48,038 bases of DNA from JBIYSM02 sp044759095 (GCF_044759095.2 NZ_JBIYSM020000036.1:1-48038), one strand, 5' to 3'; shown: positions 7,854 through 17,382, counted from the first letter of the stretch. Numbers and translations are program-made. The notes: generated by a model from the letters alone, not told the origin.

Positions 7854-9194
7854 TTACATCGTTTGTGCCGGTCGAATTTCCTCCGGCTTTCGTTTGTCTG
7901 TCCATTTGTCCAACCCGTAACCCAGGACAATCCCGACAAGAGCGGGCATCAACCAGCCTACACCTTTTTCATGGAGCGGCATGGTTGCAAAGAACGGGTC
8001 CCAAGCGCGGGACAAAAACATCGCATTGATCATGTCCCCTACGCTGAACAGGGCGACGAATCCCACCGTTACCCGGTGGACTGCTGATGATTTATTGCCG
8101 GAGCGATCCAGTAAGGCTAGTACGATCAGCACGATCGCAACGGGATAAATCGCACCTAAAATCGGTACTGACACCTGAAGAATCAGCGTCAATCCCAGAT
8201 TGGCGATCAGCATGCTGCCTGCGCAAAGGAGCTTTACGCATGTCGCATAGGATATGCGTGGAAAGACTGCCGTGAAGTATTGGCTGCACGAGGTGACAAG
8301 CCCGATGGATACACAGAAGCAGGCAAGTGTAAAGACCAGCCCCAAAATCAAGGCGCCACTCGTGCCAAACAACTGATGTACTGCGTAGGTAAGGATGTTT
8401 GCACCGTTTTTCGCATCAGGTAAAGCTCCACTCGATGCGCCAAGGTACCCCAGTATGATGTAGATCGCGGCAAGAAGCAGCCCTGCACCGAGACCGGCTG
8501 CCATCATGTATCTCGACAGTTGGCTGCTGTTCTGTACACCTTTTGATCGAAGCACATCCGCCACGACGATCCCGAACACGAGAGCAGCCAGCGCGTCCAT
8601 TGTCAGGTAGCCATCCAAAAATCCTTGAAATGCGGGGTGTGACAGGTAATTCTCATCCGGTTCCCCGGCAGCTCCCAACGGTGAGAACCAGCTTTTCACA
8701 AAAATCACCATGATCAGTGCCAATAATAGGGGTGTGAGCATTTTCCCGAACCGGTCCACCAATTTGGACGGAGACAGGCTCAACCACCAAACGAAGCTGA
8801 AAAAAACGACCGTGTACAGAAACAAGGCGACTGGACTGCCGCTCCACTCCGCAGGCAAAAACGGGCCCATCCCCATTTCAAAGGCTAAACTTCCCGCACG
8901 CGGGATGGCCAAACCTGGCCCGATTGATACGTAGATCAGCATCGGAAACAGGACAGCGAAGGATGGATGGACGCGACGCGCCATCGCCTGGAAACTGCCG
9001 GCTTTGGCAACTGCCGCTACCCCCAGGATCGGCAGCCCGACCGCGGAGACGATAAATCCGGCCAAGGCCAGCCAGACGTTTTCGCCGGCGTTATACCCGA
9101 GAAACGGAGGGAAAATCAGATTTCCTGCCCCGAAAAACATGGAAAACAACATGAAGCTGATAAAGACAAGCTGTTTTATTGACAAGCCCTGCAT
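7854..9194 (-). CDS. brnQ: Branched-chain amino-acid:cation symporter BrnQ
   Basis: A 446-residue polytopic protein of the LIVCS family, with about twelve membrane segments. The N-terminal MLFSMFFGAGNLIFPPFLGYNAGENVW is the family signature. It imports leucine, isoleucine and valine with sodium or protons. The length is normal. ATG 9194 is preceded by GGGAG at an acceptable distance. The gene is single; no T-box or other leader was recognised in the 90 bases upstream. Confidence 0.93.
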   Translation of the reverse strand: MQGLSIKQLVFISFMLFSMFFGAGNLIFPPFLGYNAGENVWLALAGFIVSAVGLPILGVAAVAKAGSFQAMARRVHPSFAVLFPMLIYVSIGPGLAIPRAGSLAFEMGMGPFLPAEWSGSPVALFLYTVVFFSFVWWLSLSPSKLVDRFGKMLTPLLLALIMVIFVKSWFSPLGAAGEPDENYLSHPAFQGFLDGYLTMDALAALVFGIVVADVLRSKGVQNSSQLSRYMMAAGLGAGLLLAAIYIILGYLGASSGALPDAKNGANILTYAVHQLFGTSGALILGLVFTLACFCVSIGLVTSCSQYFTAVFPRISYATCVKLLCAGSMLIANLGLTLILQVSVPILGAIYPVAIVLIVLALLDRSGNKSSAVHRVTVGFVALFSVGDMINAMFLSRAWDPFFATMPLHEKGVGWLMPALVGIVLGYGLDKWTDKRKPEEIRPAQTM

Positions 9195-9286
9195 GGTTTT
9201 TCTCCCTTTTTAGAAACAGATTCTAGCAGGTTTCCATGCAAGCTACTAGTAGATTTGAGGTATTCGCAATTGCAAATGAATTCCGG

Positions 9287-10645
9287 CTATCTCGACCATT
9301 TGTTCCTAGTCTCCTCCACCCGATCCAGCCATTCGCTGCCAGAGCGGTAAACCGTCGGCTTTGTTCTTTTCACTCCCGCTCCAGCATCATCTCTCACCTT
9401 TGTGGCTTGCTCCAGCAGGATACAGGTGAACACTCCTACCAGCAGCCCGTTGCTCGCAAGCGGACTGATGAATGCCGGAAGCTGCGACAAGAACGCAGCG
9501 GGAAGAAACATGCTGCCCATCCCTGTCATCAACGAAATCCCGACCACATAGCGGTTCCGCTCATCGAGGCCGGTGTCGGCAAGTTCTTTTAGGCCCATCC
9601 CGATCATGTTGGCAAAGGAAAGAAACACACTGGCATAACCTACCGGTACGGGAATGGATGCGAACCACATGGTTACCGGCGGAAAAAAACTAATGAGAAG
9701 AAGCAGCAGACTGCCAAGCAAAAACGGCAGCTTTTCTTTCATTTTGGTGGTCAGGATAAACCCGGCGGTATAAGAGAGCGGCACGAAGCCAACCGTGGAG
9801 AAGACGCCGGACAGCATCTGACTCCCCCCCATTACCAGAACGGAACGGTTGCGGTCTGCGGTTTCATCCGTCTTGACGACCTTTTCCACCGCTTCCACAC
9901 TGGCCATCAAATTGCTTAACAGAAGCAGCGTAACCAGAAAGGAGGTGAACAAAATGGCGCCGTTCCATTCCGGCCATCCCCAGACAAAGAGCTTCGGAAG
10001 AGAAAACCACCCGCCCGTCTGCGAGTCGAAGGGGTGGTACAATCCGGCCAATGCAAACAACGACCAGCCGAAGACAATGGCAATGAGGACGGAGAAGCTT
10101 CGAAGCAGTCCGTTCCGACTCCTCGCCAGCGTGATTGCGACGATCAGCGTTGCCAGAGAGATCGCTGACGCCGACCAGTTGACGGTCTGTGACGAAGTGC
10201 CGAGAATGCCATTGAGAAAGGGACCGCTCATCTGAGCCACCAGCAGCAGAAAATAGGTTCCGATCACCGTAGGCGTAAACAACTTGCGAACGGGCTCCAT
10301 CCACTTGAAAAAGCTCATCAGCAGGAAAATGACACCGCTGGCCAGTAATCCCAGTTCAAATGCCTTCAAAATGTCCAAAAGGCCCATACCCATCCCGGAG
10401 GACAGCTGGGCGAAGAGCAGGAACACGCCCCACCAAAGAACGGCCGGTCCCTCCATGATGGGAAGGCGATGACCGAATAGCGCTTGTAAGATCGAAACAA
10501 TGCCCAGCACAAACAAGGTTCGTTGGACAAATTCGGCGATCTCCTGTGGTGTCAACCCGTAGGCCTGACCGATGGCCAGCGGCGCAACGACACTGCCCGC
10601 CAGGATAAACATGGCCCATTGGACAGCCGATAGCGCAGTACGCAT
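9287..10645 (-). CDS. NCS2-family nucleobase permease
   Basis: A 452-residue transporter of the nucleobase-cation symporter 2 (uracil/xanthine/ascorbate) family with up to fourteen membrane segments. Characteristic stretches are QALFGHRLPIMEGPAVLWWGVF near residue 60, SNLMASVEAVEKVV in the middle and STVGFVPLSYTAGFI later. The substrate is not certain. It is the last gene of the pxp operon, with ATG three bases after the ycsI stop. The placement suggests it may import 5-oxoproline or a related cyclic amide rather than a base, but this is inference. The ribosome site is weak, consistent with translational coupling. Confidence 0.85.
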   Translation of the reverse strand: MRTALSAVQWAMFILAGSVVAPLAIGQAYGLTPQEIAEFVQRTLFVLGIVSILQALFGHRLPIMEGPAVLWWGVFLLFAQLSSGMGMGLLDILKAFELGLLASGVIFLLMSFFKWMEPVRKLFTPTVIGTYFLLLVAQMSGPFLNGILGTSSQTVNWSASAISLATLIVAITLARSRNGLLRSFSVLIAIVFGWSLFALAGLYHPFDSQTGGWFSLPKLFVWGWPEWNGAILFTSFLVTLLLLSNLMASVEAVEKVVKTDETADRNRSVLVMGGSQMLSGVFSTVGFVPLSYTAGFILTTKMKEKLPFLLGSLLLLLISFFPPVTMWFASIPVPVGYASVFLSFANMIGMGLKELADTGLDERNRYVVGISLMTGMGSMFLPAAFLSQLPAFISPLASNGLLVGVFTCILLEQATKVRDDAGAGVKRTKPTVYRSGSEWLDRVEETRNKWSR

Positions 10646-10647
10646 GT

Positions 10648-11439
10648 TTACAATACCCCGAACTGCTCGTCACGCAAGTCAGTGATAAACATGTGTCCGG
10701 GTGCGTGAGTGATCATCAGTGACGGTTTGACGTGCATGGCGACCGCCTGAGGAGTGACGCCGCACGCCCAGAATACAGGAACTTCCCCCGGATTGATTGG
10801 AACCGGATCGCCAAAGTCGGGTCGTTCCAGGGAATGTATGCCGATCGCCTGCGGATCTCCAATGTGGACAGGAGCTCCATGTACGGCCGGAAAGCGGGAT
10901 GTCACCTGTACCGCCCGCACCACCTGTTCACGAGGGATGGGTCGCATGCTGACCACCATCGGCCCCGCGAATCGGCCGGCCTTTTGGCAGTCTATATTGG
11001 TAACGTACATGGGGACGTTGCACCCTTGGTCTATATGCCGGACAGGAATACCGTTGTCCTGGAGGGCTTGTTCAAATGTAAAACTGCAGCCGATCAAAAA
11101 CCCAACCAGGTCATCCTGCCAGAGATGCTCGATGCTTGACACCTCTTCCGCCAGCTCCCCGTTTCGATAGACCCGGTATTTGGGCAAATCGGTTCTCAGA
11201 TCCGCTTCCGGTGCCACCAGCGACGGAACAGGCGAACCGGGTTCGGTGACATCCAGCACGGGGCAAGGTTTGGGATTGCGCTGACAAAACAACAGAAATT
11301 CAAAGGCAAGCTCTTGCGGCAGTACGACGAGATTGGCTTGCGTGTACCCGTTGGCCATCCCTGAAGTAGGCTTCTGCCAACGGTTGTCTCTCATCAGCTG
11401 ACGCGCTTCCTGCGGTGTCAAACGTTCGACATTGTTCAT
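10648..11439 (-). CDS. ycsI: YcsI-like putative hydro-lyase (DUF1445)
   Basis: A 263-residue cytosolic protein of the DUF1445 family (Bacillus subtilis YcsI; the mammalian homologue is D-glutamate cyclase). Conserved stretches include SGMANGYTQANLVVLP near the N-terminus, DLVGFLIGCSFTFEQAL, NVPMYVTNIDC and FWACGVTPQAVAM near the end. D-glutamate cyclase forms 5-oxoproline, which fits a place in an operon for 5-oxoproline breakdown. AAAAGGAGG precedes ATG 11439. It lies between ycsG and the NCS2 permease gene. Confidence 0.9.
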   Translation of the reverse strand: MNNVERLTPQEARQLMRDNRWQKPTSGMANGYTQANLVVLPQELAFEFLLFCQRNPKPCPVLDVTEPGSPVPSLVAPEADLRTDLPKYRVYRNGELAEEVSSIEHLWQDDLVGFLIGCSFTFEQALQDNGIPVRHIDQGCNVPMYVTNIDCQKAGRFAGPMVVSMRPIPREQVVRAVQVTSRFPAVHGAPVHIGDPQAIGIHSLERPDFGDPVPINPGEVPVFWACGVTPQAVAMHVKPSLMITHAPGHMFITDLRDEQFGVL

Positions 11440-11523
11440 GTTTCCAGCCTCCTTTTACCTCTTCTTTGGAGTATATGAGACCGCAGGCCGGCTACAGCCT
11501 GCGGTGAGCAGGGAACGAAACGA

Positions 11524-12714
11524 TTATTGCATCAGTTTGGGAATCTCATTGATCAACGTGTAGGCACCCATGATGGCCATGGCAACGACCACGATCCCCC
11601 CGAAAATGGTCATCCACAGCGGATGCTTGTAATCCCCGACGATATTTTTGCGGTAGGCTGCGACCAGCATGACCCCCAGTGAAATCGGCAGGATCAACCC
11701 GTTCACGGATCCTACCAGAACCAGGATTTTCACCGGTCTGCCCACCAGAACAAAGACAAGCGTAGAAAGCGCAATGAAGCCGACAATAATCCACTTGTGG
11801 GCGGATTCGATCTTTTCATGGAAGGTCCGAATAAAGGAAACGGACGTGTAGGCAGCGCCGATAACGGATGTAATAGCCGCAGCCCACATCACCACGCCGA
11901 AAATCCGGTAGCCTACTTCACCCGCAGCCAGCTGGAACACCGATGCCGGCGGATTGGCCTTGTCCAAAACGAGCCCCTGCGCAACAATTCCCAATGCTGC
12001 CAAGAATAAGACAATTCGCATGATGGACGCAATCGCGATCCCGGATACGGAGCTTTTCGTCACTTCCGGCAGGGCGGAGACCCCTTTTACCCCGGCGTCA
12101 AGCAGACGGTGTCCACCCGCAAAGGTAATATACCCACCAACGGTTCCTCCCACCAGGGTGACGATGGCCAGCATGTCAATCTGATCCGGAACGAACGTTT
12201 TGACGACGGCTTCACCAACGGGCGGTGCGGAGACAATCGCAACGTATACGGTCAGGATGATCATCACAAAGCCCATTACCTGCGCAAAGCGGTCCATCAT
12301 TTTGCCAGCTTCGCGCACGAGGAAGATCCCAATGGCAATCACCGCACTGAATAAAGCCCCCATCTCCGGAGTCATTCCGAACATGACGTTCATGCCCAGG
12401 CCGGCGCCGGCGATATTCCCGATGTTGAAAGCGAGACCGCCCAACACGATGAGCAGCGCGACGAAGTATCCCAAGCCGGGAAGTACCATGTTGGCGATGT
12501 CCTGGGCCCGTTTTTCCGATACGGCGATGATCCGCCAGACGTTCATCTGCGCCCCGATATCGAGGATGATCGACATCAGGATGACAAATCCGAAACTGGC
12601 TGCAAGCTTTTGGGTAAACACGGTCGTCTGGGTCAAAAACCCGGGGCCGATGGCCGACGTGGCCATCAGGAATGCCGCTCCCAACAGCAGGCTCATGGTT
12701 GACTCTTTTCTCAC
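11524..12714 (-). CDS. ycsG: YcsG-like NRAMP-family transporter
   Basis: A 396-residue membrane protein with about eleven segments, of the NRAMP/YcsG branch. SAIGPGFLTQTTVFT near residue 20 corresponds to the first helix, where classical NRAMPs have DPGN for metal binding. That metal site is absent here, so it may not carry Mn or Fe. Its constant neighbours in Bacillales are the 5-oxoprolinase genes, so organic-substrate transport is plausible. GTG 12714 is preceded by AAGGGGG. It is 19 bases after pxpA. Confidence 0.85.
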   Translation of the reverse strand: MRKESTMSLLLGAAFLMATSAIGPGFLTQTTVFTQKLAASFGFVILMSIILDIGAQMNVWRIIAVSEKRAQDIANMVLPGLGYFVALLIVLGGLAFNIGNIAGAGLGMNVMFGMTPEMGALFSAVIAIGIFLVREAGKMMDRFAQVMGFVMIILTVYVAIVSAPPVGEAVVKTFVPDQIDMLAIVTLVGGTVGGYITFAGGHRLLDAGVKGVSALPEVTKSSVSGIAIASIMRIVLFLAALGIVAQGLVLDKANPPASVFQLAAGEVGYRIFGVVMWAAAITSVIGAAYTSVSFIRTFHEKIESAHKWIIVGFIALSTLVFVLVGRPVKILVLVGSVNGLILPISLGVMLVAAYRKNIVGDYKHPLWMTIFGGIVVVAMAIMGAYTLINEIPKLMQ

Positions 12715-12733
12715 AACATAACCCCCTTCTGCG

Positions 12734-13507
12734 TCATTCGTTATTTTTATGTTTCATCGCCTGCACCGCAATGTCGGCCGCTTTTAGGGCTTCGCGGATG
12801 TGACGAGCAAACATCAAGGCGTGTTTTCCGTCGCCGTGAATGCATACGGTTTCTGCCTGTATGGCGATGTCTGTTCCCTGTTGGGACAAGACCTTGCCTT
12901 CCTTTACCATGCGGATGACCTGCCGGACTGCCTGTTCGTCGCTTGTGACCAGCGCATCCGGCTGTGTTCGCGGGGTGAGCGTGCCGTCTTGCTGATAGGT
13001 GCGATCAGAAAAGACTTCGTTCCTGACCCGAAGTCCGACCGCTTTGCCCTGCTCAATCAATCGACTTCCCGCCAAGCCGACCAAAATCAGTTCCGGATTC
13101 ACCCGATAGACGGCCTCGGCAATGGCCCGAGCCAGGTCTTCCCGGGTAGCAGCCATGTTGTACAACGCACCGTGAGGTTTGACATGCTGCATCACTCCCC
13201 CTTCTGCCTGAATAAAGCCGTTCAGTGCACCAACCTGGTACACCACCATGTCGTATGCTTCCTGAGGTGAAATCGCCATGTTGCGCCGACCGAAGCCCAT
13301 CAGGTCCGGCAATCCCGGATGTGCCCCGATTTCCACTCCGTGGGACAGCGCTCGTTGGACCGTTTTCCGCATGGTAGCAGGATCTCCGGCATGAAACCCG
13401 CAGGCGATATTAGCCGAAGTGATGTAAGGCAGGATCTCCTCGTCACATCCGATCTGGTACGCCCCGAAACTCTCCCCCATGTCACAGTTCAAATCCACTT
13501 GGTACAT
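12734..13507 (-). CDS. pxpA: 5-oxoprolinase subunit A (LamB/YcsF family)
   Basis: A 257-residue subunit of the ATP-dependent 5-oxoprolinase PxpABC, which opens 5-oxoproline to glutamate in the cytosol. The family signature VDLNCDMGESFGAYQIGCDEEILPYITSANIACGFHAGDP occupies the N-terminus, with PHGALYN and AETVCIHGDG further on. ATG 13507 has an AGGAGG site. It overlaps the end of pxpC by 26 bases, so translation is coupled. Confidence 0.95.
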   Translation of the reverse strand: MYQVDLNCDMGESFGAYQIGCDEEILPYITSANIACGFHAGDPATMRKTVQRALSHGVEIGAHPGLPDLMGFGRRNMAISPQEAYDMVVYQVGALNGFIQAEGGVMQHVKPHGALYNMAATREDLARAIAEAVYRVNPELILVGLAGSRLIEQGKAVGLRVRNEVFSDRTYQQDGTLTPRTQPDALVTSDEQAVRQVIRMVKEGKVLSQQGTDIAIQAETVCIHGDGKHALMFARHIREALKAADIAVQAMKHKNNE

Positions 13508-14525
13508 GCGATCTGCCTCCTATCCTTTGTTTCAACATGATTCCCAGCTTTAGCTGGCGGATGTGATTCTCCCTCTCCACATACAAATACTCTGCCTCTT
13601 CCCTGCTGATTTCCTCAAAACGCAGGGTATCTCCCGGTTTGGTCTGCGCGATTACGGGCAAATCAACGGTTGCAATCTGTGCAATTTTGGGGTAGCCGCC
13701 GGTCGTTTGTCTGTCAGCCAGAAGGACGATCGGATTGCCTTCTGCCGGCACCTGCACGGAGCCGAAAGCGACTGCCTCAGAGATCAGTTCCTTTTTCTCC
13801 GCCAGGTTCAATGTCGGTCCTTCCAGCCTGTAGCCCATGCGATCCGACTGCGGCGTGACACGAAACGGCCGGGTAAAAAACGCTTCCCTGCTTTCCGGGG
13901 AAAACCACTCAAACTGGTTTCCGCGCATCGCACGAATGACGGGCTGTGCCCGGTAGGCTGGCATAAGCTCCGGTGCAGCTCCCCATTCAGCGGCGGAAAA
14001 AGCGCCTTCCCCCCGTTGCGATTGAAGCTGTCCGATCAACAGACGCCCCTGCTCTGACGGGATTCCGATCGGAAGTTCATCTCCTGTCAAAAGCGACCTG
14101 CCGTTAAATCCCCCCAATCCTGCCCGGAGATAGGTGGAGCGGCTACCCATCACTTTCGGCAGTGGAAAGCCGCCCGCCACAGCCAAATACGCCCGGGTGC
14201 CATTGCGACAGCCGCCGAACCGTACCGTCTCTCCCTTTTTTACCAGGATCGGCTTCCACAGAGGCAGTGGGATGCTGCCAACGGATGGCGAAAGATCAGC
14301 GCCACAGATGGCGATCAGAGCGTCAGCTTCAAATTGCAGCGTCGGCCCCAACAGTGTCATTTCCAGTGTCGCTTCGCTCTCCTGGTTGCCGACCAGCAGA
14401 TTGGCGATGCGGTGGGCAAACGGATCCATCGCTCCGCTGACGATCACCCCGTGCTTCTGGTAGCCGTAGCGCCCCAAATCCTGCACGCTGGTCAACAGAC
14501 CAGGCTTGATGACACGTATGCTCAT
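13482..14525 (-). CDS. pxpC: 5-oxoprolinase subunit C (KipA)
   Basis: A 347-residue protein of the biotin-dependent carboxyltransferase/KipA family, subunit C of 5-oxoprolinase. Marked stretches are GLLTSVQDLGRYGYQKHGVIVSGAMDPFAHRIANLLVGN at the N-terminus and VTPQSDRMGYRLEGP and DRQTTGGYPKIA towards the end. In Bacillus subtilis the same protein is known as KipA, the antagonist of the sporulation kinase inhibitor KipI. The ATG overlaps the pxpB stop by four bases and GGAGG lies ahead of it. Confidence 0.94.
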   Translation of the reverse strand: MSIRVIKPGLLTSVQDLGRYGYQKHGVIVSGAMDPFAHRIANLLVGNQESEATLEMTLLGPTLQFEADALIAICGADLSPSVGSIPLPLWKPILVKKGETVRFGGCRNGTRAYLAVAGGFPLPKVMGSRSTYLRAGLGGFNGRSLLTGDELPIGIPSEQGRLLIGQLQSQRGEGAFSAAEWGAAPELMPAYRAQPVIRAMRGNQFEWFSPESREAFFTRPFRVTPQSDRMGYRLEGPTLNLAEKKELISEAVAFGSVQVPAEGNPIVLLADRQTTGGYPKIAQIATVDLPVIAQTKPGDTLRFEEISREEAEYLYVERENHIRQLKLGIMLKQRIGGRSHVPSGFEL

Positions 14526-15253
14526 CCGCGTCCCTCCTCATAGGCGAAATACTCCTCCAGGGTGATGGGGACAAATCGCACCTGATCTCCAGCCCGCAGC
14601 AAACTGGGCGGATCTTGTTGCGGAAGAAACAGCTTCAGCGGCGTTCTGCCGATGATCTGCCAACCGCCCGGTGTCTCCATGGGATAAATGCCGGTTTGTT
14701 GGCCGGCGATGCCGACCGAGCCAGCCGGAATTTTGAGACGGGGTGATGTGCGGCGCGGTGTGGCAATTTTGGGGGACATGCCTCCGATGTACGGAAATCC
14801 GGGTGCGAAGCCGATCATATAGACCAGATACTCTCCGCCGGCGTGGATGGAAATGACCTCTTCTTCGCTGATTCCGTGATGCCGGGCGACGTCCCCCAGA
14901 TCCGGTCCCATCTCTTTTCCGTAGCAGACGGGAATCTCCACGATTCGCCCCTCGCTCGCTACACTGGAACCCAGATGGGAAACGATTTCTCGAATTCGCC
15001 TGCAAACCCATTCAAAAGCAGGAAGGATTTCGCCCGCTGTAGTATTCCATTTTTGCTGCTCGTACACCTGAACCGCGTCATAAAAAACAGCGACGGTCGT
15101 GTAGGCGGGAATGTATTCTACCATACCCGGCAGCGGATGTTTTTCCAGATACGCGGACAGTTGTTTTACCCGTTCGTGCGTTTCCGTTTGTATGGCGGTA
15201 CCGAACTGTACCAGCACTGCCTGATCTCCTAATGGAAGCAGTTGTAACGGCAT
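14522..15253 (-). CDS. pxpB: 5-oxoprolinase subunit B (KipI)
   Basis: A 243-residue cyclophilin-like protein, subunit B of 5-oxoprolinase and homologue of KipI, the inhibitor of sporulation kinase A. YMIGFAPGFPYIGGM, PRLKIPAGSVGIAGQQTGIYPMETPGGWQIIGRTPLKLF is the conserved core. It forms the catalytic pair with PxpC. ATG 15253 overlaps the last base of the regulator's stop codon and GGAGGTG lies upstream. The three pxp subunits are adjacent and appear intact. Confidence 0.94.
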   Translation of the reverse strand: MPLQLLPLGDQAVLVQFGTAIQTETHERVKQLSAYLEKHPLPGMVEYIPAYTTVAVFYDAVQVYEQQKWNTTAGEILPAFEWVCRRIREIVSHLGSSVASEGRIVEIPVCYGKEMGPDLGDVARHHGISEEEVISIHAGGEYLVYMIGFAPGFPYIGGMSPKIATPRRTSPRLKIPAGSVGIAGQQTGIYPMETPGGWQIIGRTPLKLFLPQQDPPSLLRAGDQVRFVPITLEEYFAYEEGRG

Positions 15254-16029
15254 TACCGCACACCTCCTCTCAATGGCTTGTTCCAGCCCAGTTTGGCGGA
15301 AATCTCCTGCGCCGCCGATTTTGTCTTCAGGATCAGCCGCGGCAGGTGTTCGGCCTGAAAACGGTTCTCCGGCCCCACAATACTCAGCCCGGCAACAACC
15401 TGACCCGTGTGGTCGAAGATCGGCGATGCGACGGCCGACGTGAAATTGGCCAACTCGGAGTGGCTGACGGTGTATCCGGTTTGCCGCGCTTCCTCCAGAA
15501 CTCTGCGCAAAACTTCCTTGTCCGTAATGGTATTGTTGGCAATCGGCTCCAGCTGGACCGTTTCCAGATATTGTTCCCGCTGCCTCCTCGGAAGATGTGC
15601 GAGAAGAATCCGCGGGCAGGCGCCTGCGTACATCGGTGCCCGTCGACCGATCGCGGTATAGACGCGGACCGGCTCGTTAGTGTCCACTTTTTCCACGTAA
15701 ATGGCTTCATCGCCATCGCGAATGATCAAATTGACGGCTTCCCCGATCTCTTCTTTCAGCCGCTGCATGACCGGAAGCGACATCCTGCGAATGTCCAGGC
15801 GCTCCGTCACGGCATGTCCAAACTGAAGAAACGCTAAACCAAGCTCGTAGACACCCGTCTGACTCCGTCTTAAAAAGCCCGCCTCTTCCAGCGTCGTCAC
15901 CATCCGGTGAACCGACGTTTTCGGCAGACTGGTAAGGTTCACAAGTTCTTGCAGCGTCAACTGGGGGTGATCCAGAAATACATACAGGAGTTCTACTGCT
16001 TTCACAACCGTTTTGTTCGTCTCCGGCAA
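15253..16029 (-). CDS. kipR: IclR-family regulator of the pxp operon (KipR-like)
   Basis: A regulator of about 258 residues with an N-terminal winged helix (TVVKAVELLYVFLDHPQLTLQELVNLTSLPKTSVHRMVTTLEEAGFLRR) and a C-terminal IclR ligand-binding domain (GRRAPMYAGACPRILLAHLP). By analogy with KipR it probably represses the pxp operon. I place the start at TTG 16029 because GGAGAGGG lies about six bases ahead, and the protein then begins just before the HTH as in KipR. ATG 16071 would add 14 residues but has no good ribosome site. It is the first gene of the operon, unlike Bacillus subtilis where kipR is last. Confidence 0.88.
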   Translation of the reverse strand: MPETNKTVVKAVELLYVFLDHPQLTLQELVNLTSLPKTSVHRMVTTLEEAGFLRRSQTGVYELGLAFLQFGHAVTERLDIRRMSLPVMQRLKEEIGEAVNLIIRDGDEAIYVEKVDTNEPVRVYTAIGRRAPMYAGACPRILLAHLPRRQREQYLETVQLEPIANNTITDKEVLRRVLEEARQTGYTVSHSELANFTSAVASPIFDHTGQVVAGLSIVGPENRFQAEHLPRLILKTKSAAQEISAKLGWNKPLRGGVR

Positions 16030-16145
16030 TGGCTTCCCTCTCCATTCCGAAATTCGGAACTGCTGTTCCATTTTTTCGCTTTGATATTGCTCATTATACG
16101 ACGGTTGTATAAAAACACAAGATGCAATTTTCAGTTTTTTAACAC

Positions 16146-16179
16146 AAAAGAGAACCACCTGTGCGCAGTGGTTCTTTTT
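16146..16179. terminator. Terminator between the YheC/D gene and the kipR promoter
   Basis: AGAACCAC pairs with GTGGTTCT (16151-16158 and 16167-16174). Leftward it is followed by CTTTT, and rightward by TTTTG. It ends the leftward panD-yheC transcript. Confidence 0.75.
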
Positions 16180-16185
16180 GGTGTA

Positions 16186-16902
16186 TCATCGCTTTAAATA
16201 GGAACAGATTCGGTTGTATAACGTTTTATCCTGTAATTTTTGAAACAGGGAAAGTGCAGGGCGAAAGTTGGCTTCAATTATCCACGGCTTTCCGTCCACG
16301 TCAATTCCCATGTCAATTCCGACAAGCCGCAAGCTTTTGTACACGTTTCCCAAACGATGGGCCGTCATCAAAGCAACCTTGCGAACATGCGGGAGGATCT
16401 CCGAAGACTGCTTCACATCGGACAGCTCGATGGCAGTCCGGAGCGGCACTACCTTGCCGCCGCTTCTTCTGATGTTGGTGACGACATATCCAGGCCCCGC
16501 CACCTTGGCAAGCCAACCCGTTACTCTCCACGTCTCCCCTTTTTTCCGTTGAACCATCACGCGCAGGTCAAAAGGGCGTCCGTTGATACGGCCGAGCGGG
16601 ATACGCGGCTGAAGCAGGTACGGCTTGGGAATGAACAAGGAACGCAGATAGGACAACGTCGGTCCCTTGCCTCGGATCGTTCGCTTGGTGCTTCCGGTGT
16701 GGATCCGGTACGTGTCCTCTTCCAACCTGGTCAGCTGGATCACGCCAGCACCGCCTTGGCCCCCCGACGGTTTCACCATCACGATCGGATATCGGTCCGT
16801 GTACTCCCAAAGCGTATCGGGAGTAAACAGGCTGGTGTGCGGCAAATACTCCTTCAACCGCTCATCTTGCTCCATCAGCTGATGTTTGCTCCACTTCCCC
16901 AC
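16186..16902 (-). CDS. YheC/YheD-family ATP-grasp protein
   Basis: A 238-residue protein of the endospore coat-associated YheC/YheD family with an ATP-grasp fold. It starts with GKWSKHQLMEQDERLKEYLPHTSLFTPDTLWEY, then IVMVKPSGGQGGAGVIQL (phosphate-binding loop) and ends with LVGIDMGIDVDGKPWIIEANFRPAL, where D and E/N would bind magnesium. It probably ligates an unknown acid and amine in the mother cell or coat. The GTG start keeps the conserved N-terminus. It begins 12 bases after the panD stop. Confidence 0.82.
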   Translation of the reverse strand: MGKWSKHQLMEQDERLKEYLPHTSLFTPDTLWEYTDRYPIVMVKPSGGQGGAGVIQLTRLEEDTYRIHTGSTKRTIRGKGPTLSYLRSLFIPKPYLLQPRIPLGRINGRPFDLRVMVQRKKGETWRVTGWLAKVAGPGYVVTNIRRSGGKVVPLRTAIELSDVKQSSEILPHVRKVALMTAHRLGNVYKSLRLVGIDMGIDVDGKPWIIEANFRPALSLFQKLQDKTLYNRICSYLKR

Positions 16903-16913
16903 ATTTGGTACTT

Positions 16914-17306
16914 TTATGGCTCCGTCTCCCCATTCGTAATAAGATGATGCTCTTCGATTTTGGTGATACGGTTTTGCTCGTCGACAAATACCACACGCGG
17001 CACCAACGCGTCCACTTCCGAATCGTCATACATTCCCATGCTCAGGATGATGACGAGATCGCCCGGTTGAAACAAGTGAGCCGGGGGCCCGTTGAGGCAG
17101 ATCTTGCCCGACCCTTCCGGAGCTTCCAGCGCGTATGTCTTCCACCGTGTCGCGTTTCGCACGTTGGTGATCTGAACAATCTCGTACGGCTTGATGTCAG
17201 CTGCTTTCATCAGCAGCGCATCGATCGTAATACTGCCTACGTAGTGCAGTTCCGCCTGTGTCACCGTCGCCCGGTGAATTTTTCCCTTGCACATCTGTCG
17301 TTGCAT
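16914..17306 (-). CDS. panD: Aspartate 1-decarboxylase PanD
   Basis: A 130-residue proenzyme that makes beta-alanine from aspartate for pantothenate synthesis. Gly24-Ser25 in HYVGSITIDA is the self-cleavage site that yields the pyruvoyl group. The N-terminal KGKIHRATVTQAEL and the GDLVIILSMGMYDD segment are typical. AAGGAGCGGG precedes ATG 17306. panB and panC are not in the window. It is read with the YheC/D gene. Confidence 0.95.
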   Translation of the reverse strand: MQRQMCKGKIHRATVTQAELHYVGSITIDALLMKAADIKPYEIVQITNVRNATRWKTYALEAPEGSGKICLNGPPAHLFQPGDLVIILSMGMYDDSEVDALVPRVVFVDEQNRITKIEEHHLITNGETEP

Positions 17307-17382
17307 ATTCCCGCTCCTTTCCGCACACAGTCACATCAGTCTATGTGTTGCTGTCTGTCCGCGAAACCCGATTGGCCATTCC

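Noticed and set aside
15232..15837. A 201-residue plus-strand frame opposite the IclR regulator
   Set aside because: No ribosome site, no domain; the regulator on the other strand is well supported.
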